DNA of 64,000 nucleotides from CAWCXF01 sp963799455 (GTDB taxonomy: Bacteria > Pseudomonadota > Alphaproteobacteria > Rhodobacterales > Rhodobacteraceae), in the NCBI GenBank assembly GCA_963799455.1, contig CAWCXF010000007.1:1550001-1614000 (forward strand). The letters run 5' to 3'. The position numbers and the translations under genes are program-made. Of this stretch, positions 34,512 to 43,510 are shown piece by piece (position 1 is the stretch's first letter; each line of letters starts with the position of its first letter). The notes beneath the pieces are model-generated. The model had not been told where the DNA came from. It did no database searches and was given only the letters and a program-made list of their open reading frames with translations.

Positions 34512-35876
34512 TCACTGGGCGCTCAGGGTCTCGAAGCGCATCGCCTTGGCGGTGCGGTCGGGGAAGCCGGTCCAGTAGGTGTGGTCCTCATTGAACGTGC
34601 CGTCCTCTGCCTGCGAGAACACGCCCTCCTCGGAGACGGGCACCAGGTCGAGATAGGGCTCCATCGCCTCGTCGCCCTTGAGGTGCTTGCCGAGCCAGGC
34701 GGTCACGAAGTGCTGCGCCACGTCGTTCAGGCGCACGGTGTCCCACACCGGATCGGCGTAGTGCTCGAAGGGCGCGAAGCCCAAGGCCTCGTCGTAGGCG
34801 TAGCTCTCGGGGGGCGCGGGGTAGGGGGCGCCGGCGTTGTGCATCGCGCCCTCGAAGGTCAGGAGCGCCCGGTCCACCCCCGTGGCCTGCTCCCAGATCG
34901 CGCGGATGCCGTCCTCGTAGCCCGACACGTCATCCTGCGAGCCCGCGATCAGCAGCATCGGCACCTGCACGCCCGCGAGGCTCTCGGCGCTCCAGAAGTC
35001 GCGCTGCCGGCCCCAGGGCGCGAAGGCCACCACGGTCTTGACGCGCGGGTCGAACAAATCCGCGAAGCTCTCGCTCCCGGCCTCGTGGACGGCGAGCAGC
35101 CGGTGCGGCGCGCCGCGGCCCTCCGCGAAGGCGATGCCGTCCTGCGTGACCCCGCCGCCCGCGGCGATCACGGCGCCGTAGCCGCCCATGGAGTAGCCGA
35201 CGATGGCCGCGTTCTCCGCGTCCACCATGCCCGACAGGAACCCGTCCCCCTCGCCCTCGCGCGCCATCGCGTCGAGCGCGAAGAGCTGGTCGAGCGGCCG
35301 GTTCACCAGCGTCGAGCCGAACGGGCCGAAATCGTCGTAGGTCGAGTCCGGGTGGTCCACCGAGGCCACGACGTAGCCGCGCGAGGCGATGTTCTCGGCC
35401 AGATGCGCCATCAGGAAGCGGTTGCCCGGATAGCCGTGCGAGACGATCACGAGCGGGTAGGGGCCCTCGCCGGAAGGCTCGGCGTCGCGCATCGAGCGTC
35501 CCCGCAGCGTCACCTCGGTCGTCCCGTCGCGCATCAGCGCGCGCATCGCCGTGTCGCCCGTCGCACCCTCGGCGGCGGGGTAGAACACCTCCAGCGTCAG
35601 CGTGCGGTCTGACGTGGGCAGCGGGTCGGGCGCGGGCGCATCGGCCTCGACGGCCAGCACGTCCACGCGGCCGGGGTCGGTCACCTCGATGGTGCGCACG
35701 CCGACCGGGCTCTCGCCGTAGGCGGCGAGCGCGGGCGCGTCGGGACGCGTCACGTCGATGCGGGTCTCGACGGGCGCCTCGGCGGGCGGCCGCGCCGGCG
35801 ACTGGGCCGGATCCTGAGCCGCGGCCGCGATCGGCGCGAGCGCCAGCAGCGCGGCGAGCGGGGCGTGAGCCTTCAT
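34512..35876 (-). CDS. Secreted alpha/beta hydrolase (dienelactone hydrolase / PAF-acetylhydrolase-like)
   Basis: 454-residue exported hydrolase. The signal peptide is MKAHAPLAALLALAPIAAAA. The alpha/beta core shows LVIVSHGYPGNRFLMAHLAE (oxyanion region), nucleophile elbow IVGYSMGGYGAV, LLIAGSQDDVSGYED for the acid, and a His near TFEGAMHNAGAP. It resembles secreted chlorophyllase-like or dienelactone-hydrolase-like esterases. The start ATG at 35876 has AGGAGA five bases before it. It acts in the periplasm or outside; substrate unknown. Confidence 0.85.
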   Translation of the reverse strand: MKAHAPLAALLALAPIAAAAQDPAQSPARPPAEAPVETRIDVTRPDAPALAAYGESPVGVRTIEVTDPGRVDVLAVEADAPAPDPLPTSDRTLTLEVFYPAAEGATGDTAMRALMRDGTTEVTLRGRSMRDAEPSGEGPYPLVIVSHGYPGNRFLMAHLAENIASRGYVVASVDHPDSTYDDFGPFGSTLVNRPLDQLFALDAMAREGEGDGFLSGMVDAENAAIVGYSMGGYGAVIAAGGGVTQDGIAFAEGRGAPHRLLAVHEAGSESFADLFDPRVKTVVAFAPWGRQRDFWSAESLAGVQVPMLLIAGSQDDVSGYEDGIRAIWEQATGVDRALLTFEGAMHNAGAPYPAPPESYAYDEALGFAPFEHYADPVWDTVRLNDVAQHFVTAWLGKHLKGDEAMEPYLDLVPVSEEGVFSQAEDGTFNEDHTYWTGFPDRTAKAMRFETLSAQ

Positions 35877-35980
35877 GGTGGTCTCCTGCTGTCGGAAAGG
35901 ATAGCGCCACAGTGGCACCGCGTCCCGGGCATGGAAAGCTCGGCCCGCGGCCGCCTCTCGAAGCTCGGGGATCCCTCGCC

Positions 35981-36628
35981 ATGACGAGCCGGCGCCAGCC
36001 CCGCATCCGCCCGCCCGCCAGGCGCTGGCGGCTCGCGGCGCTCGCCCTGGTGGTCCTGGCGCTGGGGCTCGGCCTGAGCGGGCTCGCCGGGACGCTCGCG
36101 CGCCCGATCGTCGAGGCGACCGGACGGCTCGGCCTGATCGGCGCGGCGGCCGCCCTCGCCCTCGCGCTGGCGGTGCCCTTCGTGCCGGGCGCGGAGATCG
36201 GCGTCGCCCTCCTGGCGATGTCCGGCGCCGCCGCGGCGCCGCTGGTCTGGGCCGCGACCTGCGCCGGCCTGAGCCTCGCCTACCTGGTGGGCCGGCTGGT
36301 CCCCGCGCGGGCGATCGCCGCGGGGCTCGGCCGGGTCGGCCTGCACCGCGCGCGGGCTCTGGCGCTCGACCTCGCGCCGCTGCCGCGCGAGGAGCGGCTC
36401 GCGCGCCTCGTCTCCGGCGCGCCCACCCGGTGGGTGCCGCTGCTCCTGCGCCACCGCTACCTGGCGCTGGCGCTCGCGATCAACCTGCCGGGCAACTCGG
36501 TGCTGGGCGGCGGCGGCGGGCTCGCGCTCGCCGCGGGGATGAGCGGGCTCTACGCGCCGATGCCCTTCGCGGCGACCGTGGCGCTGGCCGTCCTGCCCGT
36601 CCCGCTGGCCGTCCTCGTCCTCGGCTGA
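35981..36628 (+). CDS. VTT-domain (TVP38/TMEM64-like) membrane protein
   Basis: 215-residue polytopic membrane protein. A basic N-terminus is followed by hydrophobic segments near residues 18-38, 50-65, 75-105 and 160-210. VPFVPGAEIGVALLAMSGAA and LAINLPGNSVLGGGGGLALA fit the paired re-entrant loop pattern of the DedA/VTT superfamily (lipid scramblase-like). Function unknown. Its stop is followed directly by a run of 15 G. Confidence 0.7.
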   Translation: MTSRRQPRIRPPARRWRLAALALVVLALGLGLSGLAGTLARPIVEATGRLGLIGAAAALALALAVPFVPGAEIGVALLAMSGAAAAPLVWAATCAGLSLAYLVGRLVPARAIAAGLGRVGLHRARALALDLAPLPREERLARLVSGAPTRWVPLLLRHRYLALALAINLPGNSVLGGGGGLALAAGMSGLYAPMPFAATVALAVLPVPLAVLVLG

Positions 36629-36643
36629 GGGGGGGGGGGGGGG
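36629..36643 (+). repeat. Poly-G tract, 15 consecutive G
   Basis: An uninterrupted run of 15 G immediately after the VTT gene stop and 154 bases before the DUF2059 gene. Such tracts slip readily. In the promoter region of the next gene a length change could alter promoter spacing. Confidence 0.95.
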
Positions 36644-36797
36644 CGGGCGCCGGGGCGACCTGCGCCCGAGGACGAGCAAGGATCGGGCCCGCCACGGCGC
36701 TGACGCCGCCCGCGATCGCGCTAGATGTGCCCCTTCTCGGCGATCGGCCGCGCGCGACGCGCGCGACCCGAGGCTCGACAAGCAACGGAGCGACCCC

Positions 36798-37502
36798 ATG
36801 AGACCGATCCAGACCATCTCCGCCCTCGCGCTCGCGGCGAGCCTCGGCCTCGGCGCCGCGCCGTCCGTCGCCCAGGACGCGACCACGACGCCCGACACGG
36901 GCACGCCGGAGACGGGCACGCCGGACACGGGGACGCCGGACACGGGGACGGCCGGCACGGGCACGCCGGACACGGGGACGCCGGACACGGGGACGGCCGG
37001 CACGGGCACGACAGACACGGGCATGGCCGGCTCCATGGCGTCCGACGACGCCGCCGCGTCCGACGACGCCGCCGCGTCCGACGCGACGGCGCCAGAGGCC
37101 GAGCTGCGCGAGGCGGCGCAGCGCTACATCGAGAGCGACGGCGTCCAGAAGATGATGGACGGCATGTTCTCGCCCGACATGATGACGAGCATGATGCAGT
37201 CGCAGGCCGGCGGCTCGATCCCCCCCGCGCAGATGGAGGAGATCTCGCAGATCGTCTCGGACGTGCTCGACACCGCCCGCCCCGCCATGGAGGAGGCGAT
37301 GGTGACGGCAGCCGCCGAGACCTTCACCCTGCCCGAGATCGAGGCCCAGATCGAGTTCTACCAGTCGCCCGAGGGCGCCGCGGTGATGGCGAAGATGCAG
37401 CCCTTCATGACCGCCTTCAACGAGGAGTCCGCGCCCGCGATGCGTGCGATGCAGCAGGAGCTGATGACCCGCATCTCCGAGGTCGTGCAGCCTCAGCAGT
37501 GA
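36798..37502 (+). CDS. Secreted DUF2059-domain protein with pentapeptide repeats
   Basis: 234 residues with signal peptide MRPIQTISALALAASLGLG. Residues 31-75 are nine pentapeptide units (TPDTG, TPETG, TAGTG, TTDTG) followed by DDAAAS repeats. The C-terminal half is the helical DUF2059 domain: ELREAAQRYIESDGVQKMMD, then LPEIEAQIEFYQSPEGAAVM. DUF2059 proteins are periplasmic and of unknown function. The Thr/Pro-rich repeat probably acts as a spacer, and its 15-bp DNA period invites length variation. Confidence 0.88.
   Translation: MRPIQTISALALAASLGLGAAPSVAQDATTTPDTGTPETGTPDTGTPDTGTAGTGTPDTGTPDTGTAGTGTTDTGMAGSMASDDAAASDDAAASDATAPEAELREAAQRYIESDGVQKMMDGMFSPDMMTSMMQSQAGGSIPPAQMEEISQIVSDVLDTARPAMEEAMVTAAAETFTLPEIEAQIEFYQSPEGAAVMAKMQPFMTAFNEESAPAMRAMQQELMTRISEVVQPQQ
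36888..37022 (+). repeat. 15-bp period repeat, nine units, coding for TPDTG-like peptides
   Basis: Nine in-frame 15-base units, mostly acgccggacacgggg with variants, inside the DUF2059 gene. Confidence 0.9.
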
Positions 37503-37680
37503 GCGCGAGGCGCCGCGAGGATCACCCCGAGGCGGCGCAGCGCGGCGCGCCCGCCCTGGCCCGCCCGCCCGCAGGGACGGGGGTCTCGCGGGCGTCGCCG
37601 CAGGCCTGTCGCGCTGCGTGGCGGGATCGAGCGGAGCCGTCGCCCGCCGCGCTCGCGGCGGGCCAGGGCGGGCGCGGCGC

Positions 37681-38556
37681 TCAGGCGGAGGGGCCTGCCG
37701 GCGCCGGCCCGGGCGGCCCCTGGAGCGCCCGCCACACCCGATCGAGGTCGAGCGTGGGGAAGTTCGGCGACAGGAGCGCCCTGGCCTCGGCCGCGTCCAG
37801 CGTGCGGCGGGCGGCGGCGTGCTCCTTGCGGCGGAACACGTCGCCGAGCAGGTGCGCGCTGTCGTTGAGCGCGTGATGCGAGCGCAGCCAGGAGGGCGCC
37901 GCGCAGGGGCAGGCGACGACGCTCGCGGGGTCGAGCCTCGCATGGTTGCCCGTCGAGAACACCGAGGTGTCCCGCCCGGCGTCGGCGACGAGGCTCAGGC
38001 CCTGGGCGTTGTTGGCCCGCTCGATCGGGATGATCTCGAACGCGCCTTCCGGCGCGGCGCGCAGGAAGACGCCGCTGGGCGCCGAGACGATCGTGCCGTC
38101 GGCGACCTGCGAGGCCGTGAGACGCAGCGAGGCCACGAAGTCGCGCCCCAGCGCGTCGTCGTCGTCGAGGCGGAAGGTGGCGATCCTGGCGCCCTCGCGC
38201 CGCAGGCGCCGCACGGCCGTCCGGGCGAACCCCCCGACGCTGCCCTCGGAATCGAACCGCATGATCCGCAGGTGATCGCGCTCGGCCGCCAGCCGCCGCA
38301 GGCGGCGGCGCCACCGCGCGGGCAGGGCCGTCGAGGTCAGGAGCACGGCGGTGAAGTCTCGGTCGGTCTGCGCGTCGAGGCTGGGCAGGGCGACGGCCTC
38401 GAACACCTCGAGCCGCCGCGCGAGCCGCTCGTCGGCGAAGAGCGCCTCGCGGTAGGCCTCGGCCTCCAGCCTGTCCGGCAGCTGCCAGGACCGCGCGGGG
38501 TCGCTCGTCAGCACCGAGAAGCGGATCAGCCCGACGACCTGGACCTCGGATGTCAT
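37681..38556 (-). CDS. Rhamnosyltransferase-like glycosyltransferase
   Basis: 291-residue protein resembling the putative rhamnosyltransferase family found mainly in alphaproteobacteria. It starts VVGLIRFSVLTSDP, then VALPSLDAQTDRDFTAVLLT; the metal/nucleotide-binding acidic run is IATFRLDDDDALGRDFVASL. STGNHARLDPASVV and PSWLRSHHALND follow. Likely a GT-A enzyme adding sugar to a surface polysaccharide. ATG at 38556. No clear partner genes are adjacent. Confidence 0.8.
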   Translation of the reverse strand: MTSEVQVVGLIRFSVLTSDPARSWQLPDRLEAEAYREALFADERLARRLEVFEAVALPSLDAQTDRDFTAVLLTSTALPARWRRRLRRLAAERDHLRIMRFDSEGSVGGFARTAVRRLRREGARIATFRLDDDDALGRDFVASLRLTASQVADGTIVSAPSGVFLRAAPEGAFEIIPIERANNAQGLSLVADAGRDTSVFSTGNHARLDPASVVACPCAAPSWLRSHHALNDSAHLLGDVFRRKEHAAARRTLDAAEARALLSPNFPTLDLDRVWRALQGPPGPAPAGPSA

Positions 38557-38680
38557 GGTCCGCTCCCCGGGCGTCGGACGATGGCGCCGCCATAGCGTCG
38601 CGCGCGGCGCCGGGCAACGAACTCCACGAACCCCTCGAGCCCGTCCCGCGTTGGACCGCGCCCAACCCCAGGAGGATGCC

Positions 38681-39307
38681 ATGCCGACGCTCTACACCAT
38701 GCCCGGAACCTGCTCGCTCGCGCCCAACATCGCGGTGGCCTGGGTCGATGCGCCGATCGAGATCCGCAACATGAGATACGGCGAGCACAAGTCCGACGAC
38801 TACCTCTCGATCAACCCCAAGGGGAAGGTGCCGGCGCTGCGCTTCGACGACGGGGACGTGCTGACCGAGGCCGCGGCGATCCTCGCCTGGATCGGCGCCG
38901 AGCACGGGGGCGAGGGCTACGCGCGCGACACGGTGCTCGGCCGCAAGGAGGCCGAGGCGCTGTCCTACATGACCTCCGAGGTCCATTCCGACCTCGGCCC
39001 CCACTTCGCGGCCGCCGCCTTCGCGGACGGCGAGGGCTGCCGGGAGGAGGTGAAGGCGCATGCCCATGCCAAGCTGGCGGCGCACTACCGCTTCATGGAG
39101 GGGGTGATGCGCGACAGCGGGGGCGAGTGGTATCTCGGCGCGCGCAGCTTCGCGGACGCCTATCTCTACGTCCTGACGCGCTGGGCCGACCAGACGCCGG
39201 TGGCGCTGTCGGACACGCCGCTTCTCGCCGAGCATCGCCGCCGGATGGAGGGCGACGCGGGCGTGCGGACGGCGCTCGGCCGCCAGGGCATGGAGGCGAT
39301 GGGCTGA
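38681..39307 (+). CDS. Glutathione S-transferase
   Basis: 208 residues. The thioredoxin-like N-domain MPTLYTMPGTCSLAPNIAV with the cis-Pro segment INPKGKVPALRFDDG and LTEAAAILAWI is typical of the beta-class GST; the all-helical C-domain follows with RSFADAYLYVLTRW. ATG at 38681 follows GGAGG; a second ATG five bases earlier is too close to the ribosome site. Role in detoxification or redox chemistry is by family. Confidence 0.93.
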   Translation: MPTLYTMPGTCSLAPNIAVAWVDAPIEIRNMRYGEHKSDDYLSINPKGKVPALRFDDGDVLTEAAAILAWIGAEHGGEGYARDTVLGRKEAEALSYMTSEVHSDLGPHFAAAAFADGEGCREEVKAHAHAKLAAHYRFMEGVMRDSGGEWYLGARSFADAYLYVLTRWADQTPVALSDTPLLAEHRRRMEGDAGVRTALGRQGMEAMG

Positions 39308-39317
39308 GAGGCGGGTC

Positions 39318-39341
39318 TCCGGGCGCCAGAGGGCGCCCGGA
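39318..39341. terminator. Bidirectional hairpin between GST and PRC-barrel genes
   Basis: TCCGGGCGCC-agag-GGCGCCCGGA: perfect ten-base arms, extendable with one mismatch to GGGT/ACCC. It sits between two convergent stops. Confidence 0.75.
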
Positions 39342-39356
39342 CCCGTCGTGAGGGGG

Positions 39357-40262
39357 TCAGTCGGCCGGCTTGATGATGGTCTCGGCCGGCTCGGCGGGCT
39401 CGACCGCCACCGCGTTGGGGTCGGTCTGGACCGCGGCGCCGCCCTCGACGGCCGGCGCGAGGGCCTCCAGGTCGTCGCGGGTCTGGAACTCGGGCGAGGC
39501 CTCGAGCTGCTCCCGGGTGGCGTCGAGGACGAAGCGCAGCTCGCCCCCTTCCTGCTGGCGGATCTCGATCTGGTCGAACTCCACCGCGACCTCCTTCTGG
39601 CCGATGCCGAGGAAGCCGCCGACGCCGATCACGACGCCCGTGATCTGGCCGTCGGACGACACCACCATGTTCTCCACGTCGCCGATGGTCTCGTCGCCGG
39701 CCGACACCACCGTCGCGTCGAGCAGCGTCGAGCCCAGAACCTGATCGGCGCTCTGCTCGAAGATCTGGCCCTCGACGGGCCTAACGACCTCGGCCTCCTC
39801 GGCCACCACCACGTCGCCCTCGACGGGCACGGCGTCGGCCTCCTCGGACGCGTCCGGCTCCGTGACGATCACGGTGTCGGCCTCGTCCTCGCCTCCGCCG
39901 GTCACCACGGTGGCGTCGTCCGCGGGCTCGGCGTCGGCCTCGACCGGAGCCTCCTCGACCACGGTGACGTCCGCGTCCTGCTCAGGCGTCGTCTCGCCCC
40001 CGGCCGGCTCGCCCCCGGCCGTCGCGCCGGCCTGGGCATCGGTCCCGGTCGCCGCCTCGTCCGTCATGGGCTCGGCCGCGTCCTCGGCCTGGGTCGCGTC
40101 GCCCTGCGCCTGATCCGCCTGCGCCGGATCCGTCTGGGCCTGATCGGCCTGGGCCTGATCGGTCTGGCCGCCCTCGGTCGTGGCCTGAGCCCACGCGCCC
40201 GCCGCGCTCCCCGCGGCCAGCAGCGCAGCGATCGCCAACGCGCTCACATCCGTCCGTGCCAT
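39357..40262 (-). CDS. Secreted PRC-barrel domain protein
   Basis: 301 residues. GGAGG lies eight bases before ATG 40262. The signal peptide ALAIAALLAAGSAAGAWA is followed by a Gln/Asp/Ala-rich repeat (TDQAQADQAQTDPAQADQAQ) and a long acidic Glu/Asp/Val stretch. The PRC-barrel is near residues 175-245: GSTLLDATVVSAGDETIGDV, GVVIGVGGFLGIGQKEVAVE. Periplasmic, function unknown; such proteins are common in Rhodobacterales and often stress-induced. Confidence 0.87.
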   Translation of the reverse strand: MARTDVSALAIAALLAAGSAAGAWAQATTEGGQTDQAQADQAQTDPAQADQAQGDATQAEDAAEPMTDEAATGTDAQAGATAGGEPAGGETTPEQDADVTVVEEAPVEADAEPADDATVVTGGGEDEADTVIVTEPDASEEADAVPVEGDVVVAEEAEVVRPVEGQIFEQSADQVLGSTLLDATVVSAGDETIGDVENMVVSSDGQITGVVIGVGGFLGIGQKEVAVEFDQIEIRQQEGGELRFVLDATREQLEASPEFQTRDDLEALAPAVEGGAAVQTDPNAVAVEPAEPAETIIKPAD

Positions 40263-40336
40263 GCCAGTTCCCTCCGCTTGACGCTGGATAACGCCGCAGC
40301 GCCGGGGCGCGTTCCACGAAGGGTTGCGCCGGCCGC

Positions 40337-41419
40337 CTACATCAGCCCCATGGCGCGCAGGGACGCGTCGCGGTCGCGGCCGATCACGAGGTGGTCGTGG
40401 AGCACGACGCCGACGGCGCGGCACGCCTCCTCGATGCGCGCGGTCATCGCCACGTCCTCCTGGCTGGGCTCGGGGTCGCCCGAGGGGTGGTTGTGGACCA
40501 GGATCACGGCCGAGGCGTTCAGCTCCAGCGCGCGCCGCACCACCTCGCGGGGATAGACCGGCACGTGATCGACGGTGCCCTCGCCCTGCGCCTCGTCGGC
40601 GATCAGCACGTTCTTGCGGTCGAGGTAGAGCACGCGCACCTGCTCGGTCGAGCGGTGCGCCATCACCGTCTTGCAGTAGCGCAGCAAATCGTCCCACGAC
40701 GCGATCGCGCAGCGGTCGATGACGCGCGCGCGCGCCATCCGGTGCGCGAAGGCCTCGGCGATGCGCAGCTGGAGGTGGACGCGCGGCGTGGCGCCCTCCA
40801 CCGCGAGCAGCCGGCGCTCGGGCGCCGAGACGACGCCGCCGAGGTCGCCGAAGGCGGCGAGCAGCCGCTTGGCCAAGGGCTTCACGTCCACGCGCGGGAT
40901 CGCATCGAAGAGCAGCAGCTCCAGCAGCTCGTATTCGGGCATCGCCTCCTGGCCGCCTTCGAGGAAGCGCCGGCGCAGCCGCTCGCGGTGGCCCCAGTAG
41001 TGCGGGCGCATCTCGCCGTCCGGGCCGCGCACCAGGCCGCCGCCGGCCGCCGCGTCGGCCCCGAGGCGGGCGCTCCGGCGGTGGAGGGCGCGCGGCTCGC
41101 CCGCGGGGCGGGCCTCGACGCCCGGCGGGGGCAGGCGCGCGTCGAGCTCGGCCAGGCCGCGGTCGAGCGCGTCGGGCTCGGCGGCCGGGAGGGGCGCGCC
41201 GTCGCGCTCGGCCGCGGCGAAGCGCGCCACGCCCTCGGCGAAGCCGCCCGCGGACGGCCGTCCGCGCCGCGACGGGGCGACGGGCGGTTCGGAGGCGGGG
41301 GCGGCGCGCGCATCGCCGCCCGAGATCCGCCCCGCCGGCCGCGGCGGCCAATCGCCCCCCGACGCCCGCGGCGCGGCTCGACGCCCGCGCCCCAAGAGCC
41401 CGCTCATCCACCCCGGCAT
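40337..41419 (-). CDS. radC: RadC-family JAB/MPN domain protein
   Basis: 360 residues, longer than the usual about 230-250 because of an N-terminal Arg/Pro/Ala-rich extension of about 125 residues. A helix-hairpin-helix region (PEYELLELLLFDAIPRVDVK) precedes the JAB metalloprotease-like domain: VLYLDRKNVLIADEAQGEG and the zinc motif ILVHNHPSGDPEPSQED. RadC proteins were named for DNA repair, but the biochemical role is unsettled. AGGGGA lies eight bases before ATG 41419; ATG 41407 is an alternative. Confidence 0.93.
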   Translation of the reverse strand: MPGWMSGLLGRGRRAAPRASGGDWPPRPAGRISGGDARAAPASEPPVAPSRRGRPSAGGFAEGVARFAAAERDGAPLPAAEPDALDRGLAELDARLPPPGVEARPAGEPRALHRRSARLGADAAAGGGLVRGPDGEMRPHYWGHRERLRRRFLEGGQEAMPEYELLELLLFDAIPRVDVKPLAKRLLAAFGDLGGVVSAPERRLLAVEGATPRVHLQLRIAEAFAHRMARARVIDRCAIASWDDLLRYCKTVMAHRSTEQVRVLYLDRKNVLIADEAQGEGTVDHVPVYPREVVRRALELNASAVILVHNHPSGDPEPSQEDVAMTARIEEACRAVGVVLHDHLVIGRDRDASLRAMGLM

Positions 41420-41569
41420 GGCCCGATCCCCTGCATCCGCGAGGAACGGGGATGCACGAGGCGATCCTAATGCGAGGTTAAGCGGGGCCCCGCGGAGACG
41501 CGGGGCCCCGCCGCGGGAGCCGGCGCGCGGTCGGCGCAGGCGTCGCGCCCGCCCCTCCCCAGCCGCTCG

Positions 41570-42890
41570 TCGAGGACGGACTTGGTGGCGCAGGCGCCGT
41601 GCCCGCGCCTGGCCGAGCACCACCGCCATCGCGCGCGGCGGCGCCGAGGACATCGACGCGGTGGTCGACGCCGCCGCGGACGCCGTCGCCTCCGACCGGG
41701 GCCGCACGACGGCGACCCAGCGCGGCCGCGTCCTCGCCCGAATCGGCCGGATGGGGCCGAGGACGCCGAGCGGCTGGAGGCCCGCGATGTTGGCGAGCCG
41801 CTCTCCCGGGCCCGCGCCGACGCGCCGGCCCTCGCCCGCTGCCGTGAGTTCCACGGCGGCGCGGCCGACAAGGCGGAGGGCGCGACGCCGCCCCGCCTCG
41901 CCGGCCACATCGTGCCCTGGAACCCCGATGCAGATCGTCGGCCGCTCGGCCGGCGCCGCCCCTGCCATGGGCGTGCTGAGGCCCGCCGAGGACGCCTCGC
42001 CGACCGCGCTCGCCTTCGCCGAGATCGCGTCGCGCGCGGGGCTTCGGGCCGGGGCCTCGAACGTCGTCCCCGGCACGGGCGCCGAGGCCGGCGCGGCGCT
42101 TGCGGGCCATCCGGGGGCGCGCCACCCCTTCACGGGCCCTCCGGCCGCGGGCGCCCCGGTCCGGGCGGCCGCCGCGCGCGATGCGGTGCCGGTCACGCCG
42201 GGGCTCGGCGGCAGGTCGCGCCCCAGGTCGTCCTCCGACGCCGACGCGGCGCTGACCCTACTCGTGGACGCCGGTCTCCGGAACGCCGGCCAGACCCGCT
42301 CCGCCGCCTCGCGGATCGTGGTCGGGCGGAGCCGGGCCGCCGAGGTCGCGGAGCGCGTGGCCGCGCGCTGCCGCACGTCGGCCCCGCGATGGACCACCCC
42401 GACCTCGGCCCGCTGATCCCCGCGCGCCGGAAGGGGATCGCCGAGGCCCCCCTCGCGCTCGGCCCGGACCTGGAGCCGCCCCGCCGGCGCGACGTCGGGC
42501 GAGCCGCCGCCCGGCGGCCCCTGCGTCGCGCCCACGCTGCTGACGGGCGCCGCGCCCGACCCCGTGCCGGCGCAGGAGGAGGTCTTCGGCCCTGTCCAGC
42601 CCGCCATGCCGTTCGAGGACGGGGCCGACGCGGTGGCGATCGCCGACGGCACGCCCACGGGCTCGTCGCCGCCGTCCGGACCCGCATGGGCGCGCGCCCG
42701 AGGCGCATGGCACGCGCGCTCGGGACGGGGAGCAGGTGGTCCTCGACGCCTACGGCGCGGGAGGCGGCGTCGCGCCGCCCTTCGGCGGCACCGGGCGCTC
42801 GGCCCACGGCCGCGGGAAGGGCCTCGAGGCGCTGCCGGGCTTGCCCCGCCTCGAGACCGCGGCCGCGCATCGCGGCCAGGCTCGCCCGGG
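41570..42890 (+). pseudogene. Decayed aldehyde dehydrogenase
   Basis: Remnant of a full-length NAD(P)-dependent aldehyde dehydrogenase, recognisable only by switching frames at least six times. Pieces in order: GGAEDIDAVVDAA, REFHGGAADKAEGATPPRLA then GHIVPWNP, LRPAEDASPTALAFAEIASR, ASNVVPGTGAEAGAALAGHP, NAGQTRSAASRIVV, VGPAMDHPDLGPLIPARRKG, AQEEVFGPVQPAMPFEDGAD, YGAGGGVAPPFGGTGRSAHG. The catalytic Cys is Arg (codon CGC at 42297-42299) and the general-base Glu is Gly (42201-42203). Both changes run A:T to G:C. It cannot encode a working enzyme. Old decay, unlike the opg genes. Confidence 0.9.
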
Positions 42891-43510
42891 GAGGCCACGG
42901 GGCCTCCGGCCCCGGCGGGCCAGCGGCGAGGCCCGGCCGAGGAGGGCGCCCGGCCCATCGCGCGCTCCGTCTCGACCGGGGCGGGGGCCCGTGCGCCGCA
43001 GGGCCGAGGCGAGGGTCGGCCTGCTCCCGCCACCGCCGCCCGCGGACCTCGCTGCGGGCGCAGGATCGCCGGCTCGTCCGGAGCCGCACCGGCCGCCATG
43101 GGTCGGGCCCCCCTCGGCGCGGGAAAGCCCTCGCCGCCGGGCGGGCCGGGCCTGGCCGCCGATGGGGGAGGCCCGCCCTCGCCGGGGGGCCGGACGCCCC
43201 GGGGGCCTCTCGGCCCCACCGCCGCCCGTCCCGGCGCGAGCGGCGAACACGTGGGAGAACCCCGCAAGCCGGGCGTCGCGGAACCCTCGCCGGTCGGCGG
43301 GCCCGCATCGCCGGGGAGGATCGGCGCGCAGGGCTTCGCGGCTCGCCGAGGACATGCCGTCCCCCCCGACCGCCCAACCGGCCGCCGCGAGCGTCCCGGC
43401 CCCGCCCGTTTCCGGGATGTTCCCGCTTCGCACCACCTTCATTCGTCCGGAGGGAGGGGGATTCCCTTCCCGTTCCCCTTGGTCGATGGTGCGACTCCCG
43501 CCGGTCCTCG
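42891..43510. other. Unassigned sequence between the pseudogene and the helicase
   Basis: 620 bases. All frames give Arg/Pro/Gly-rich translation without recognisable domains. It may include further decayed coding sequence. A short AT-richer patch with gggattcccttcccgttcccc lies at about 43458-43480, just before the helicase start. Confidence 0.4.

Noticed and set aside
42750..43442. Minus-strand open frame starting MKVVRSGNIPETGG
   Set aside because: After the first residues it becomes Arg/Gly/Pro-rich, overlaps the aldehyde dehydrogenase remnant, and has no ribosome site or domain.
43380..43500. LexA-type GTTC-N7-GTTC box before the helicase
   Set aside because: GTTC motifs occur but never with the seven-base spacing.
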